DNA from: CAWIJK01 sp963836375 | GTDB taxonomy: Bacteria > Actinomycetota > Acidimicrobiia > Acidimicrobiales > RAAP-2 | Assembly (NCBI GenBank): GCA_963836375.1 | Contig: CAWIJK010000002.1 | Span: 682,001 to 746,000, forward strand | DNA: 64,000 nucleotides | Direction of reading: 5' to 3' | In this document: positions 45,172 through 54,546 of the stretch, one piece after another | How the letters are laid out: each line of letters begins with the position of its first letter | Numbering within the stretch: the first letter of the stretch is position 1 | Made by a program: the position numbers and the translations under genes | Notes under the pieces: generated by a model | What the model saw: only the letters and a program-made list of their open reading frames with translations | Told to the model about the DNA's origin: nothing | Databases searched by the model: none

Positions 45172-45366
45172 TGTGCGCAGAATTCAACTCGATTCCGGCG
45201 ACGGCGTGCAACTCGCTGCCGATCGTGACCGTGGTGGGGGCAAAGTACCTGTTAGGAGCGGCTCCGACGCCTCGGCCTGGTGGCGGTGGCCGAGCACCCG
45301 GTTCTGTTCGCGGCCACGAGTCGAAGGGCCCTAGGCGGATCGGCACGACTCTGTCAACGTGGGGCC

Positions 45367-45807
45367 ATGTGGATTGATCAGCGCGGCTCGGAGGTCCTCG
45401 AGCCGGCGGAGTGCCGTCGCCTCCTGGCGTTGGCCGCCAAGGAGGTTGGCTACGGGCGCCTTGCCGTCTCGCGCCAAGGCGCCCCCGTCGTCGTGCCGGT
45501 GAACTTCAGGTGGCTGGACAGCGAGGTCCGGATCCGACTGGCCGAGGGCTTCCTCTCCAGCGTGGTCCCGGGTCATCTGGTGGCTTTCGAGGTGGACATG
45601 ATCGACCAACGGGCTGACACCGCGTGGAGCGTGCTCGCCCGGGGGCTGGCCCACGAGCCGGATCCGGCCGACGGCCCGGGGACCGACGACGGTCCCCAGC
45701 CGATGGTCCCCCGACCCGGGGACCGCGTCCTCGTCATCCGGCCCGACGTGGTGACCGGCAGGCGGTTCGCGGTCCGCCGACCGGTTCGGGACCCGAGGAC
45801 GACGTGA
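45367..45807 (+). CDS. Pyridoxamine 5'-phosphate oxidase-family protein
   Basis: 146 residues with the split-barrel flavin-binding fold: LEPAECRRLLALAAKEVGYG, RLAVSRQGAPVVVPVNFRW and GHLVAFEVDMIDQRADTAWS are the usual strands of the PPOX-like class common in actinobacteria. Such proteins bind FMN, F420 or haem; which is not evident. It is followed at 55 bases by the GH65 gene. Confidence 0.82.
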   Translation: MWIDQRGSEVLEPAECRRLLALAAKEVGYGRLAVSRQGAPVVVPVNFRWLDSEVRIRLAEGFLSSVVPGHLVAFEVDMIDQRADTAWSVLARGLAHEPDPADGPGTDDGPQPMVPRPGDRVLVIRPDVVTGRRFAVRRPVRDPRTT

Positions 45808-45861
45808 GCGGCGCCGCGGCCAACCGTGGGGTCGGGCTTGCGCCCTCTCCGGAGTGAACCG

Positions 45862-47988
45862 GTGAGCGGGCGGGGGGACCCGGCCGGCCGGCCGGTGGGG
45901 GGCGGTCGGCGCAGGTGGGCCGACGACGTGGCGTGGCTCTTGGGCGAGCTGGCATCGCCGGCCCCCGACGATCGCTGGCTGCTAGCGGTGCCCGGAGGCG
46001 ACGTGAAGCGTGCGGCGTCCGACGAGAGCCGGCTCTGTCTGGCCGACGGGGTGCTCGGCACCCGGGGTCACTTGGAGGAGGCGGGGGCAGAGGCGCGGCC
46101 TGCCATCTATGCCGGGGGGGTCTTCGAACGTAATCCCGACGGCACCGAGGCTCCGATCGCCGTCCCGGGCTGGGTCGAGCTCCCCCTCCGTCAGGTGATC
46201 GCCGTCGGTGACCGAGTGCTCGATCTGCGGACCGGCGTCGTCGGGCGCCTGGTCGTCAGCGACGGGTCGGTCATGCTCCGTTCGGCCCGATGGGCCTGCC
46301 TCGCCCGGCCGGGGACCAAGGTGTTGATCGCCGACGGTGAGGCCGTCCTCCCCGAGACCCTGATCATGCACGAGACGATCGACGAGCGCTCCTCACTCGG
46401 AGGTGGCGTGAGGGCCCAGATCGACACGACCGGAACCCGCGAGCGCGGGACGGGCAACCGGGGCGGTGTGGTGCTGCGGGTGGCGGCCTATGCCGCCTCG
46501 CCCAGACGTCCCCCTTCACTTGTCCGCACCCAGCGCCAGCTGTCCGCGGCCTGGGAATCGGGGCCGATCGAGCTCTTGGCCGAGCAGCGTTCGGCCTGGG
46601 CCGCCCGCTGGGAGGAGAGCGACCTCGAGGTGGCCAACGATGCCGAACTGACCCTGGCCGCCCGTTTCGCCCTCTTCCACCTGGCCACGACGGCCTCCGA
46701 GCATGGCGAGGGCCCGGTCGGGCCCAGGGGACTGACCGGCGCGGGTTACTTCGGCCACGTCCTGTGGGACGCCGACGCCTTCGTCCTCCCGGTCCTGGCG
46801 GCCACCCATCCGGCGTCGGCTCGGTCCATGCTCGAGTACCGCATCCGGCGACTGCCGGCCGCCCGCCGGCTGGCCGCGGCCTCGGGCCGGGCCGGGGCCC
46901 GGTTCCCGTGGGAGTCGGCGAGCGACGGCACCGACGTCACTCCGGCCACCGGGGTCGGCGCCGACGGGGTCCGGGTGCCCATCTTGACCGGCGACCTCGA
47001 AGAGCACATCACCGCCGACGTTGCCTGGGCCGCCTGGCAGCTGGCCTCGTGGCAGGGCTCCTGGGGACTCCTCGAGGGACCGGCCGGCCGCCTGGTGGTC
47101 GACACCGCGGCCTACTGGGCCAGCCGGATCCGGGTGGACGACTCGGGACGGGGTCACATCGACGGCGTCATCGGGCCCGACGAGTACCACGAATCGGTCG
47201 ATGACGACGCCTTCACGAACCAGATGGCCGCCTGGAACCTCCGGCGGGCCGCCGAGCTGGTCCGGCGGGGCACGGGCGACGCCGCTCCGGCCGACCCGGG
47301 CCACTGGGTCGCCCTGGCCGACGCCCTGGTCGACGGGTTCGACCCGGTCCTCGGCCGACACACCCAGTTCGACGGCTACGAGCAGCTCGAGTCGATCCTG
47401 GTGGACGAGGTCGGGGAGGCACCCATGCTGGCGGACATTGTCCTCGGTCGCCAGAGGCTGTTCGGGTCACAGGTGGTCAAGCAGGCCGACGTGCTCATGG
47501 CTCATCACATGATCCCCGACGCCCTCCGCCCGGGCACCCTGGATCGGGATCTCGACTACTACCTGCCGCGCACCGCCCACGGCAGCTCGCTGTCGCCGGG
47601 CGTCCACGCGTCCGTGTTGGCCCGGGCCGGTCGCCTGGACGAGGCCCAGCGCTTCTTGCGCATGGCCATCGGGTTCGACCTGGGCGACGGCGACGCCAGC
47701 GAGGGACTGCACATGGCAGCGCTGGCCACACTCTGGCATGCCCTCGTGCTGGGCTTCGCCGGGGTGCAGGTCCGCTCCCCCGACGATCGCGCCCTGGTGC
47801 TCGATCCCCACATCCCCGACGACTGGGGCGAGCTGCGTCTGGCCTTGCGCTGGCACGGCCGGGCGCTCCATCTGCGCTGCACCCCCGATGGCGTCCACGT
47901 CGACGGTGGGGGTCCGCTCACCGTCCGGGTCGCCTCGGGAGAGCCGGTGCGCCTGGGGCGCGCCGGTGGGTGGGTGCCCATCGCCTGA
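45862..47988 (+). CDS. Glycoside hydrolase family 65 protein (trehalose/maltose phosphorylase-like)
   Basis: 708 residues. The catalytic (alpha/alpha)6-barrel is clear: FGHVLWDADAFVLPVLAATH (conserved WDxDxF), YRIRRLPAARRLA, GARFPWESASDG, and DGVIGPDEYHESVDDDAFTN, where Glu of PDEYHE is the acid. QVVKQADVLMAHHMIPDALR and YYLPRTAHGSSLSPGVHA follow. The family splits alpha-glucobioses with phosphate or water; the substrate cannot be fixed here. The N-terminal domain is shorter than in typical ~780-residue members. GTG 45862 is preceded by GGAG. Confidence 0.87.
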   Translation: MSGRGDPAGRPVGGGRRRWADDVAWLLGELASPAPDDRWLLAVPGGDVKRAASDESRLCLADGVLGTRGHLEEAGAEARPAIYAGGVFERNPDGTEAPIAVPGWVELPLRQVIAVGDRVLDLRTGVVGRLVVSDGSVMLRSARWACLARPGTKVLIADGEAVLPETLIMHETIDERSSLGGGVRAQIDTTGTRERGTGNRGGVVLRVAAYAASPRRPPSLVRTQRQLSAAWESGPIELLAEQRSAWAARWEESDLEVANDAELTLAARFALFHLATTASEHGEGPVGPRGLTGAGYFGHVLWDADAFVLPVLAATHPASARSMLEYRIRRLPAARRLAAASGRAGARFPWESASDGTDVTPATGVGADGVRVPILTGDLEEHITADVAWAAWQLASWQGSWGLLEGPAGRLVVDTAAYWASRIRVDDSGRGHIDGVIGPDEYHESVDDDAFTNQMAAWNLRRAAELVRRGTGDAAPADPGHWVALADALVDGFDPVLGRHTQFDGYEQLESILVDEVGEAPMLADIVLGRQRLFGSQVVKQADVLMAHHMIPDALRPGTLDRDLDYYLPRTAHGSSLSPGVHASVLARAGRLDEAQRFLRMAIGFDLGDGDASEGLHMAALATLWHALVLGFAGVQVRSPDDRALVLDPHIPDDWGELRLALRWHGRALHLRCTPDGVHVDGGGPLTVRVASGEPVRLGRAGGWVPIA

Positions 47989-48007
47989 CCGACTGGGTTC
48001 GGGGGGG

Positions 48008-49039
48008 TCAGCTGGTCTTCTCGGCGTGCCCGCCGAACTCAGAACGCATGGCCGAGAGGATCTTGTCGGCGAAGTCCCCGTTGCCCCGGGACTCGAAGCG
48101 CTCGAAGAGCGACGCCGTGATGACCGCCGCTGGGACCCCGGTGTCGACGGCGGCGGCCACCGTCCAGCGGCCCTCCCCCGAGTCCGAGACCCGGCCGGCG
48201 AAGTCGCCCAGGTCCGGCGACTTGGCAAAGGCGTCGGCCGTCAGGTCGATCAGCCAGGATCCGATGACCGAGCCCCGTCGCCAGACCTCGGCCACCTCGC
48301 CCACGTCGATCCGGTATTGATAGAACTCGGGGTCGCGCAGGGGGGTGGTTTCGGCGTCGATCTCGGCCTTGTGGGTCCCCGCGTCGGCGTGCTTGATGAT
48401 GCTGAGGCCCTCGGCGATGGCCGCCATCATCCCGTACTCGATCCCGTTGTGGACCATCTTGACGAAGTGGCCGGCCCCGTTCGGCCCGCAATGGAGGTAG
48501 CCCTCGGGCGAGGTGCCGTCCTTTCGGGTCCGGCTGGGGGTGGGCTCGGCGTCACCGGCACCCGGGGCGATGGTCTTGAAGATCGGGTCGAGGTGCGAGA
48601 CCACGCCCTCCTCGCCGCCGATCATCAGGCAGTAACCGCGCTCGAGCCCCCAGACCCCGCCGCTGGTCCCGCAGTCGACGTAGTGGAGCTTGTGCTCGAT
48701 CAGCTGCTTGGCCCGGACAATGTCGTCGCGGTAGTAGGAATTGCCGCCGTCGATGACGATGTCGTCGGCATCGAGCAGCCCCACCAGCTCGTCGAGGGTG
48801 GACTGGACGATGCCCGCGGGGACCATGAGCCACACCGCACGGGGCCTCTCGAGCTCGTCGACGAACTCGGCCAAGCTGGTGGCCCCGGTGGCGCCTTCGC
48901 CGGCCAGTTCTTCGACCGCGTCGGCGCTCACGTCGTAGGCGACGCAGCGGTGCCCGTCCCGCATGAGCCGCCGCACCAGGTTGGCACCCATCCGCCCGAG
49001 GCCGATCATGCCCAGCTGCATGGGCCGGTCCGTCGCCAT
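48008..49039 (-). CDS. gnd: 6-phosphogluconate dehydrogenase, short (GndA/YqeC-like) form
   Basis: Decarboxylates 6-phosphogluconate to ribulose 5-phosphate. LGMIGLGRMGANLVRRLM binds the nucleotide, DGGNSYYRDD and DCGTSGGVWGLERGYCLMIG bind substrate, and GHFVKMVHNGIEYGMMAAIA has the catalytic Lys and the conserved HNG. At 343 residues it is the short decarboxylating type rather than the ~480-residue enzyme. ATG 49039 follows AGGAG. It completes the pathway begun by zwf and pgl at the left of the window. Confidence 0.92.
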   Translation of the reverse strand: MATDRPMQLGMIGLGRMGANLVRRLMRDGHRCVAYDVSADAVEELAGEGATGATSLAEFVDELERPRAVWLMVPAGIVQSTLDELVGLLDADDIVIDGGNSYYRDDIVRAKQLIEHKLHYVDCGTSGGVWGLERGYCLMIGGEEGVVSHLDPIFKTIAPGAGDAEPTPSRTRKDGTSPEGYLHCGPNGAGHFVKMVHNGIEYGMMAAIAEGLSIIKHADAGTHKAEIDAETTPLRDPEFYQYRIDVGEVAEVWRRGSVIGSWLIDLTADAFAKSPDLGDFAGRVSDSGEGRWTVAAAVDTGVPAAVITASLFERFESRGNGDFADKILSAMRSEFGGHAEKTS

Positions 49040-49162
49040 GGTCGTTCTCCTGTCCTCGGTGTCCCGTGACCGGGCGCCACCGTGGCCGCCCCGGTCCTCC
49101 CGCCACTGTGGCACAGCCGCCCGAGGTCGGGTCCAGCGAACCGGCCCCGGCCCCGGGGCGCC

Positions 49163-49681
49163 TCAGGCCAGCCGGCGCAGTTCGCTGGCGAAGCGGTGTC
49201 CGTTGGCGACGTACTCGGCGGCCGAGAGCCTGATCATCTGCAGGCTCGAGGCACCCTCACGGATCCTGGCCGGCACCCCCAGGGCCAGGGCCCCGTCGGG
49301 GACGACCATGTTGTTTGGGACCACCGCGTTGGCCCCGACGGTGGCCCCGTGGCCGATGACGGCGTGGTGGAGAACCACCGAGCCCGACCCGACGAGGCAT
49401 TCGTCGCGCAGCGTGCACCCCTCCATGTGGGCCAGGTGGCCGACCACGCACCCCTCTCCGACCGTGGTCGGGAAGTTCGGGCCGGCGTGGAGGACCGAGC
49501 CGTCCTGCACCGAGCTTCGGGCCCCGACGGTGATCCGGCCGTAATCGCCACGCAGGACGGCACAGGGCCAGACCGTGGCCTCGGGCCCGATGGCGACGTC
49601 GCCGATGACCACGGCCTCGGGATGGACGAAGGCCGCCGGGTCGATCCGGGGGACGGCGTCACCGATCTGGTAGATGGGCAT
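49163..49681 (-). CDS. Gamma-carbonic anhydrase-like hexapeptide-repeat protein
   Basis: 172 residues of left-handed beta-helix repeats (for example VVIGDVAIGPEATVWPCAVL and TVGANAVVPNNMVVPDGALA). DGSVLHAGP and VVGHLAHMEGCTL supply the His ligands of the gamma-class metal site. Family members include real carbonic anhydrases and inactive homologs, so catalysis is not assured. ATG start, eight bases after a TAGCGT -10 box. Confidence 0.9.
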   Translation of the reverse strand: MPIYQIGDAVPRIDPAAFVHPEAVVIGDVAIGPEATVWPCAVLRGDYGRITVGARSSVQDGSVLHAGPNFPTTVGEGCVVGHLAHMEGCTLRDECLVGSGSVVLHHAVIGHGATVGANAVVPNNMVVPDGALALGVPARIREGASSLQMIRLSAAEYVANGHRFASELRRLA

Positions 49682-49689
49682 GTCCGCTG

Positions 49690-49695
49690 ACGCTA
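49690..49695 (-). promoter_or_regulatory. -10 box for a leaderless mRNA
   Basis: TAGCGT on the minus strand, eight bases before the ATG at 49681 of the gamma-carbonic anhydrase-like gene. Confidence 0.55.
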
Positions 49696-49772
49696 GGGCA
49701 GTCGGAACCGGCCGGGCACACGGGACCCACCGGAGCGGCCGATCAATCGGCAGCGCCGGTCATCGGGTCCGT

Positions 49773-49976
49773 TCACACGTGGTGGATCACCCAGTCGATG
49801 CCCTGATAGGCGCGCCAGCCGAGGTAGATCACCGAGGCCACGATCATGAATTTGAAGTACCAGGGTACGGGCCGATGCTCGGGTTCGACCAACTGGGTGC
49901 CGCAGGTCGGGCACTCGCCGTCCTCGGTCAGGTCATCGTCTTCGACCAGCCGGTCGCACTCCTCGCACCACGCCAC
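49773..49976 (-). CDS. Zinc-ribbon membrane protein, small
   Basis: 67 residues. WCEECDRLVEDDDL and GECPTCGTQLVEP form a four-Cys zinc ribbon. WYFKFMIVASVIYLGWRAYQ is a single transmembrane helix. The GTG at 49976 follows GAGGAGG, which overlaps the der stop codon, so the gene is coupled to der. Function unknown. Confidence 0.75.
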   Translation of the reverse strand: MAWCEECDRLVEDDDLTEDGECPTCGTQLVEPEHRPVPWYFKFMIVASVIYLGWRAYQGIDWVIHHV

Positions 49977-49986
49977 GGCGGCCTCC

Positions 49987-51376
49987 TCAGCGGTGGCCAC
50001 CGGTGCGGACCCTGATCTTGAGCGGGGTCGAGCCGAGCTCGAAACGCTCCCGCAGCCCTCGTTCGATGTAGCGCAAGTAGGTCTGGGGCATCCGGCCGGT
50101 GGCGAACAACGTGAAGGTCGGCGGGTCGATGGCCCCTTGGACGCCGTAGCGGACATGGGCCCCGGGGGCGGGATGGGCGGCCTGGATATCCCGCAGGGCC
50201 CGGTTGAGGGCACCGGTGGGGATCCGCTGATGGTAGGAGTCGACCGCGGCGTGGAGGGCGGGGAGGATCCTGTGCGCTCCCCGTCCGTTGACCGCCGAGA
50301 CCCGCAGGACGGGGGCGGTGCCCAAGAAGGCCAGGCGTTCCCCGACCCCGGTCATGATGTCCTCGCGGTCCTCGGCGGCGACGAGGTCCCATTTGTTGAG
50401 CACCACCACCGCCGGACAGCCCGACACCCCGATCCGCTCGGCCAGCCTTTGATCCTGGTGGGTGGCCCCGACGGTGGCGTCGATCACCAACAGGGCGATG
50501 TCCGCCCGCTCCAGGGCGTCGAGCGCCCGGAGCACCGAGTGGTGCTCGGTCCCGCGTTCGGTCCTCGCCGGGCGACGCATGCCGGCGGTATCGACGAAGC
50601 ACAGGGGCCCCTCGGGCGTGGTCACCACGGTGTCGATGGCGTCGCGGGTGGTGCCGGGCATGTCGTGGACGACCGACCGCTCCTCGCCGATCAGTCGGTT
50701 GAATAGGGTGGACTTGCCGACGTTGGGCCGTCCGACCAGCGCCACCCGGGGCACGGAACCGTCGGCCCGCCCCCGCGTCGTCGACCCCGTCGGCGAGGAC
50801 CGCTCGACGGGCCGCCGCAGCCGGGGCCGGTGACACGGGCCCGTCGCCCGGTCCGGCCGTCGAGAGGCGGCGGACGACCTCGTCGAGCAGGTCGCCGGTC
50901 CCCCGCCCGTGGATGGCGCTCACCGGCCAGGGGTCGCCGAGACCCAGGGCCACGAACTCCCAGGCCGCCGCCTCCCGGCCGGCGTCGTCCACCTTGTTCA
51001 CGACCAGGACGACCGGGGGGCCGCCCTGTCGGATGACCTTGGCCGCGGCCAGGTCCTCGTCGGTTACCCCCACGGTGACGTCGGTGACCACCAGCACCAG
51101 GTCGGCGTCGGCCACCGCCCGCTCGGACTGCTCGGAGACCTTGGCGTCGAGGGTGTCGCCGCCCGGGAGCCAGCCCCCGGTGTCGACCAGGTCGAAGGGG
51201 AGCCCGTTCCACTCGGCCTCCAAGCGGTTCCGGTCCCGGGTGACCCCGGCCTCCTCTTCGACCACCGCCGCCCGGCGTCCGACGATGCGGTTGACCAGCG
51301 AAGACTTGCCCACGTTGGGTCGCCCGGCGACGACCACCACCGGCCGGCGGGCCGCCGGCGGTTCGGTCGCGCTCAC
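49987..51376 (-). CDS. der: GTPase Der (EngA), one frameshift
   Basis: Ribosome-assembly GTPase with two tandem G domains. The first has VVVVAGRPNVGKSSLVNRIV, VDTGGW and NKVDDA; the second has RVALVGRPNVGKSTLFNRLI, DTAGMRR and NKWD, then the KH-like end (YIERGLRERFELGSTPLKIR). The frame breaks near 50766-50770 at a C-run (G-run on the coding strand): GVDDAGAG in one frame and ADGSVPRVALVG in the other, cured by adding one G. GTG 51376 overlaps the stop of the DUF512 gene, and the pair DUF512-der is coupled. der is normally essential, so a sequence error is likely. Confidence 0.93.
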
Positions 51377-52776
51377 CTGGGGCACCCGGCGCCATCCGGG
51401 GGCTGCGCGGGCCGGCCTTCGAGGGCGGCCCGCAGCGAGGCACCGTCGGACGGCACCACCTCGACGGGGCGGGGCAGGTCCTCGAGGGTCAGCCCGTCGA
51501 GGAACCGGCCCTCCGAGAGGCAGGCGTCGGGAACCAAGAACCGGCGGCGAGCGTCGCGCCCGTCGAGGGCGCGGACCAGGTCGACCCCGGTGAGCAGGCC
51601 GGCCACCCCGATGTTCCCCCCGAAGAACCGGTTCTCGACGGCGAGGACCTCGACGTCGCGCCGCTCGTGCCGGGCGACCAGGGGCCCGAGGACCCGGGCC
51701 CCGTAGTCGCCGGTGACCACGGTGACCGGTCGGCAGTCGGGCCCGGGCGCCGGCGCGTCCGCCGGGCCGAGCCGGGGTGCCCGGTAGCCCTGGGCCGGTG
51801 CCCCGTCGACCCAGGCGAAGAACCCGTGGCGCACCCCGCCGGGGGCCCCGGCATGGCCGTCGAAGGCCTGCTCGAAGGCCCGGACCATCCCGATCCCGTT
51901 CTCATGCTGGGCGAAGCCGTCGTAGGCCGCCGCCGGGGGGAAGTCCCGGCCGGCCAACAGGTAGTACTCGTCGGCGGCGAAGGCCAGGCGGCGTCCGAGC
52001 ACCGAGCCGAAGACCCCTTGCCAGCGGGCCACGGCGTCGCACACAGCGCGCGCCTCGTCGGCGCTGTGGGGGCGCATCTCGGGCTCCTTCGAGTACCGGC
52101 TGAGGCCGAGGGGGACCACGCCGAGGGTGGCCAGGGTCGGGTACTCGTCGAGTACCCCGGCCATGGTGTCCTCCAAGACCGCCCCGTCGTTCACCCCGGG
52201 GCACACGACCACTTGGCCGTGGACTTCGATGCCGGCGTCGAGCAGGATCCGGAGCCAGCGCAGGCTGGTGGCGCCCTTGGGGTTGCGGAGCATGGCGGCC
52301 CGCACCGCGGGGTCGGTGGCGTGGATGGAGACGAACAACGGGCCCAGCCGCTCGCTCAGCACCCGTTCTGCGTCGAGCTCGGTGAACCGGGTGAGCGTGG
52401 TGAAGTTGCCGTACAGGAAGGAGAGCCGGTAGTCGTCGTCCTTTAGGTACAGGCTCTTGCGCATGCCCTTGGGCAGCTGGTAGATGAAGCAGAACGGGCA
52501 GTGGTTGTCACAGGTTCGGATCCGGTCGAACACGGCCGAGGAGACCTCCAGCCCGAGGGGCTCGCCGGCCTCCTTGCGGACCCGCACCGACCGGGCGAGC
52601 TCGGCCCCGGGCCGGCGGACCTTGATCTCGAGTTCGTCGGCGTCGACGAGCTCTTGGTACTCGATGACGTCGCGGGGCACCCGACCGTTGAGAGAAACGA
52701 GCTCGTCCCCGACACTGAGCCCGGCCCGGGCCGCCGGCGACGCCTCGGTGACCAGCGTCACCCGTGGCGCCGACAT
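51373..52776 (-). CDS. Radical SAM protein with PDZ and DUF512 domains
   Basis: 467 residues. An N-terminal PDZ-like domain (AGLSVGDELVSLNGRVPRD) leads to a radical SAM site CDNHCPFCF (CxxxCxxC), then the DUF512 region (RRFLVPDACLSEGRFLDGL near its end). It is a widespread, uncharacterised family, usually next to der, as here. The ATG at 52776 is supported by a TAGCCT -10 box seven bases upstream. It shares a divergent 100-base promoter region with ispH. Confidence 0.9.
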   Translation of the reverse strand: MSAPRVTLVTEASPAARAGLSVGDELVSLNGRVPRDVIEYQELVDADELEIKVRRPGAELARSVRVRKEAGEPLGLEVSSAVFDRIRTCDNHCPFCFIYQLPKGMRKSLYLKDDDYRLSFLYGNFTTLTRFTELDAERVLSERLGPLFVSIHATDPAVRAAMLRNPKGATSLRWLRILLDAGIEVHGQVVVCPGVNDGAVLEDTMAGVLDEYPTLATLGVVPLGLSRYSKEPEMRPHSADEARAVCDAVARWQGVFGSVLGRRLAFAADEYYLLAGRDFPPAAAYDGFAQHENGIGMVRAFEQAFDGHAGAPGGVRHGFFAWVDGAPAQGYRAPRLGPADAPAPGPDCRPVTVVTGDYGARVLGPLVARHERRDVEVLAVENRFFGGNIGVAGLLTGVDLVRALDGRDARRRFLVPDACLSEGRFLDGLTLEDLPRPVEVVPSDGASLRAALEGRPAQPPDGAGCPR

Positions 52777-52783
52777 GGCACCC

Positions 52784-52789
52784 AGGCTA
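52784..52789 (-). promoter_or_regulatory. -10 box for leaderless DUF512-der mRNA
   Basis: TAGCCT on the minus strand, seven bases before the ATG at 52776. Back to back with the ispH promoter. Confidence 0.6.
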
Positions 52790-52867
52790 CCTGGGTACTT
52801 GGCCGACCCGGCCCCGGCGCGGTCCCGGCGAGGGCATCGGCGGGGTCGAAGCGGCGCGGGCCACCGG

Positions 52868-52873
52868 TAACCT
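52868..52873 (+). promoter_or_regulatory. -10 box for leaderless ispH mRNA
   Basis: TAACCT, six bases before the GTG at 52880. Confidence 0.55.
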
Positions 52874-52879
52874 GGCCCC

Positions 52880-53923
52880 GTGCCCGTGGATCGAGTCGTC
52901 CTGGCTGAGCCGAGGGGATTCTGCGCCGGGGTCGAGAAAGCGATCAAGGCCCTGGCCTGGATGGTCAGGGTCTTCGACCCACCCGTCTACTGCTACCACG
53001 AGATCGTCCACAACCGGCACGTGGTCGATCGGTTCCGGGCCCAGGGTGTGATCTTCGTCGACGACGTCGGCGCCGTGCCCGTCGGGGCCCCGTTGATGTT
53101 GAGCGCCCACGGCTCGGCCCCCGAGGTCCTCGCCTCGGCCCGGGCCCACGGTGGTGTCGTGGTCGACGCCGTCTGCCCCCTGGTGACCAAGGTCCACCAC
53201 GAGCTCAAGGTCCGCAGCAAGAAGGGCTACACGGTCCTCTACGTCGGCCACGCCGGCCACGAAGAGGCGGTCGGGACGATGGCCGTCGCTCCCGGCGCGG
53301 TGCACCTGGTCGAGCGGCCCGAGGATCTCGACGCCCTGGGCGGGCTGCCCGACGAGACCCCCGTCGCCCTCCTGGCCCAGACCACGCTCAGTCATGACGA
53401 GTGGCGGGGCCTGATGGAGCTGGCCCGCGGGCGCTTCCCGCAGCTGTGGATGCCCAGTCGCAGCGACCTGTGCTTCGCCACCACCAACCGGCAGGCCGCA
53501 CTCAAGGCGGTGGCCGCCGACGCTGACGCGGTGGTGGTGATCGGCTCCTCGAACTCCTCCAACACGGTCGCCCTTGAGAAGGTCGCCCGGGCGTCGGGGT
53601 GCCCGAGGGTGCTCAGGGTCAACGAGGCCTCCGAGCTGCCCGAGGACCTCTCGGGCACCGTGGCGGTGACCGCGGGCGCCTCGGCCCCCGAAGAACTGGT
53701 CCAGGCGGTCATCGGGCGGCTGGCCCCGCTCAGGGGGGTCGAGACGGTCGCCGTGACGTCCGAGGACGAGTACTTCCCGCCCCCGCCCGAGCTGCGCGAG
53801 ATCCTCCGGGCCGTGGCCACCACCCTGGGCCTGTTGGCCGGCTCGGGCTCTTCGGGCGCCGACCCGGTGGCCGACGACCGAGGGTTGTCGGCGGCCGACG
53901 TCCTCGAGGTCCTAGCCTCGTAA
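52880..53923 (+). CDS. ispH: 4-hydroxy-3-methylbut-2-enyl diphosphate reductase
   Basis: Last step of the MEP isoprenoid pathway, forming IPP and DMAPP; a 4Fe-4S enzyme. The three cluster cysteines are in EPRGFCAGVEKAI, VVDAVCPLVTKVH and SRSDLCFATTNRQ, and YHEIVHNRHVVDRF carries the substrate His. TTLSHDEW and VIGSSNSSNTVALEKVA complete the active site. 347 residues, with a C-terminal tail of about 30 residues typical of actinobacteria. The GTG start fits the leaderless promoter. Confidence 0.97.
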   Translation: MPVDRVVLAEPRGFCAGVEKAIKALAWMVRVFDPPVYCYHEIVHNRHVVDRFRAQGVIFVDDVGAVPVGAPLMLSAHGSAPEVLASARAHGGVVVDAVCPLVTKVHHELKVRSKKGYTVLYVGHAGHEEAVGTMAVAPGAVHLVERPEDLDALGGLPDETPVALLAQTTLSHDEWRGLMELARGRFPQLWMPSRSDLCFATTNRQAALKAVAADADAVVVIGSSNSSNTVALEKVARASGCPRVLRVNEASELPEDLSGTVAVTAGASAPEELVQAVIGRLAPLRGVETVAVTSEDEYFPPPPELREILRAVATTLGLLAGSGSSGADPVADDRGLSAADVLEVLAS

Positions 53924-53952
53924 ACGGATCCTGTGCATGAGAGGATGGAACG

Positions 53953-54519
53953 ATGACCGACACCGCGCCGACCCGAACGAGCTTCACCCGGATGGACGAG
54001 TCGACCGGCGAGCAGTGGCAGGAGATCCTCGCCGAGACCATGGAGCACCAGCCCCGGGTGGCCGAACGGGTGCTGGGTATGCTCCGCTCGCTGGCCGAGA
54101 TCACCGACGGCTTCGCCGTGGACCAGCTCACCCACTCGCTCCAGACAGCGACCCGGGCCGAAGAGGCCGGGGCCGACGAGGAGGTGGTGGTGGCCTCGCT
54201 GTGCCATGACGTCGGCAAGGCGGTGTCGGTTCTCAACCACCCCAAGATCGCCGCCGAGATCCTCCGGCCCTATGTGCGCGACGAGGTGTTCGAGATGATC
54301 CAGGCCCACCAGGACTTCCAGGGCCGCCACTACTACGAGCACCTCCACATGGACCCCGAGGCCCGCCGCCAGTACGACGGGCAGCCCTGGTACGCGCTGG
54401 CCGAGCGGTTCGCCGACGAGTGGGACCAGATCAGCTTCGACCCGGACTACCCGACCCAGCCGCTCGAGCACTTCGAGCCCATGGTGCGCGAGGTCTTCAG
54501 CCGCCCGCACAGCTTCTAA
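53953..54519 (+). CDS. HD-domain protein (PhnZ/TmpB-like subgroup)
   Basis: 188 residues. DQLTHSLQTATRAEEAGADE and VVVASLCHDVGK give the H...HD metal pattern, HPKIAAEIL and QAHQDFQGRHYYEHL further His. The HxLQTA start is closer to the diiron oxygenase branch (PhnZ, TmpB) than to nucleotidases, but the substrate is unknown. The ATG at 53953 follows GAGGA. It lies 30 bases after ispH. Confidence 0.8.
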   Translation: MTDTAPTRTSFTRMDESTGEQWQEILAETMEHQPRVAERVLGMLRSLAEITDGFAVDQLTHSLQTATRAEEAGADEEVVVASLCHDVGKAVSVLNHPKIAAEILRPYVRDEVFEMIQAHQDFQGRHYYEHLHMDPEARRQYDGQPWYALAERFADEWDQISFDPDYPTQPLEHFEPMVREVFSRPHSF

Positions 54520-54546
54520 TCTCGGGTCCTCCGACCACCGTTCACG

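Noticed and set aside
45172..45366. c-di-AMP (ydaO-type) riboswitch before the transglycosylase gene
   Set aside because: Considered because such switches precede wall hydrolases in actinobacteria, but the conserved core motifs could not be found.
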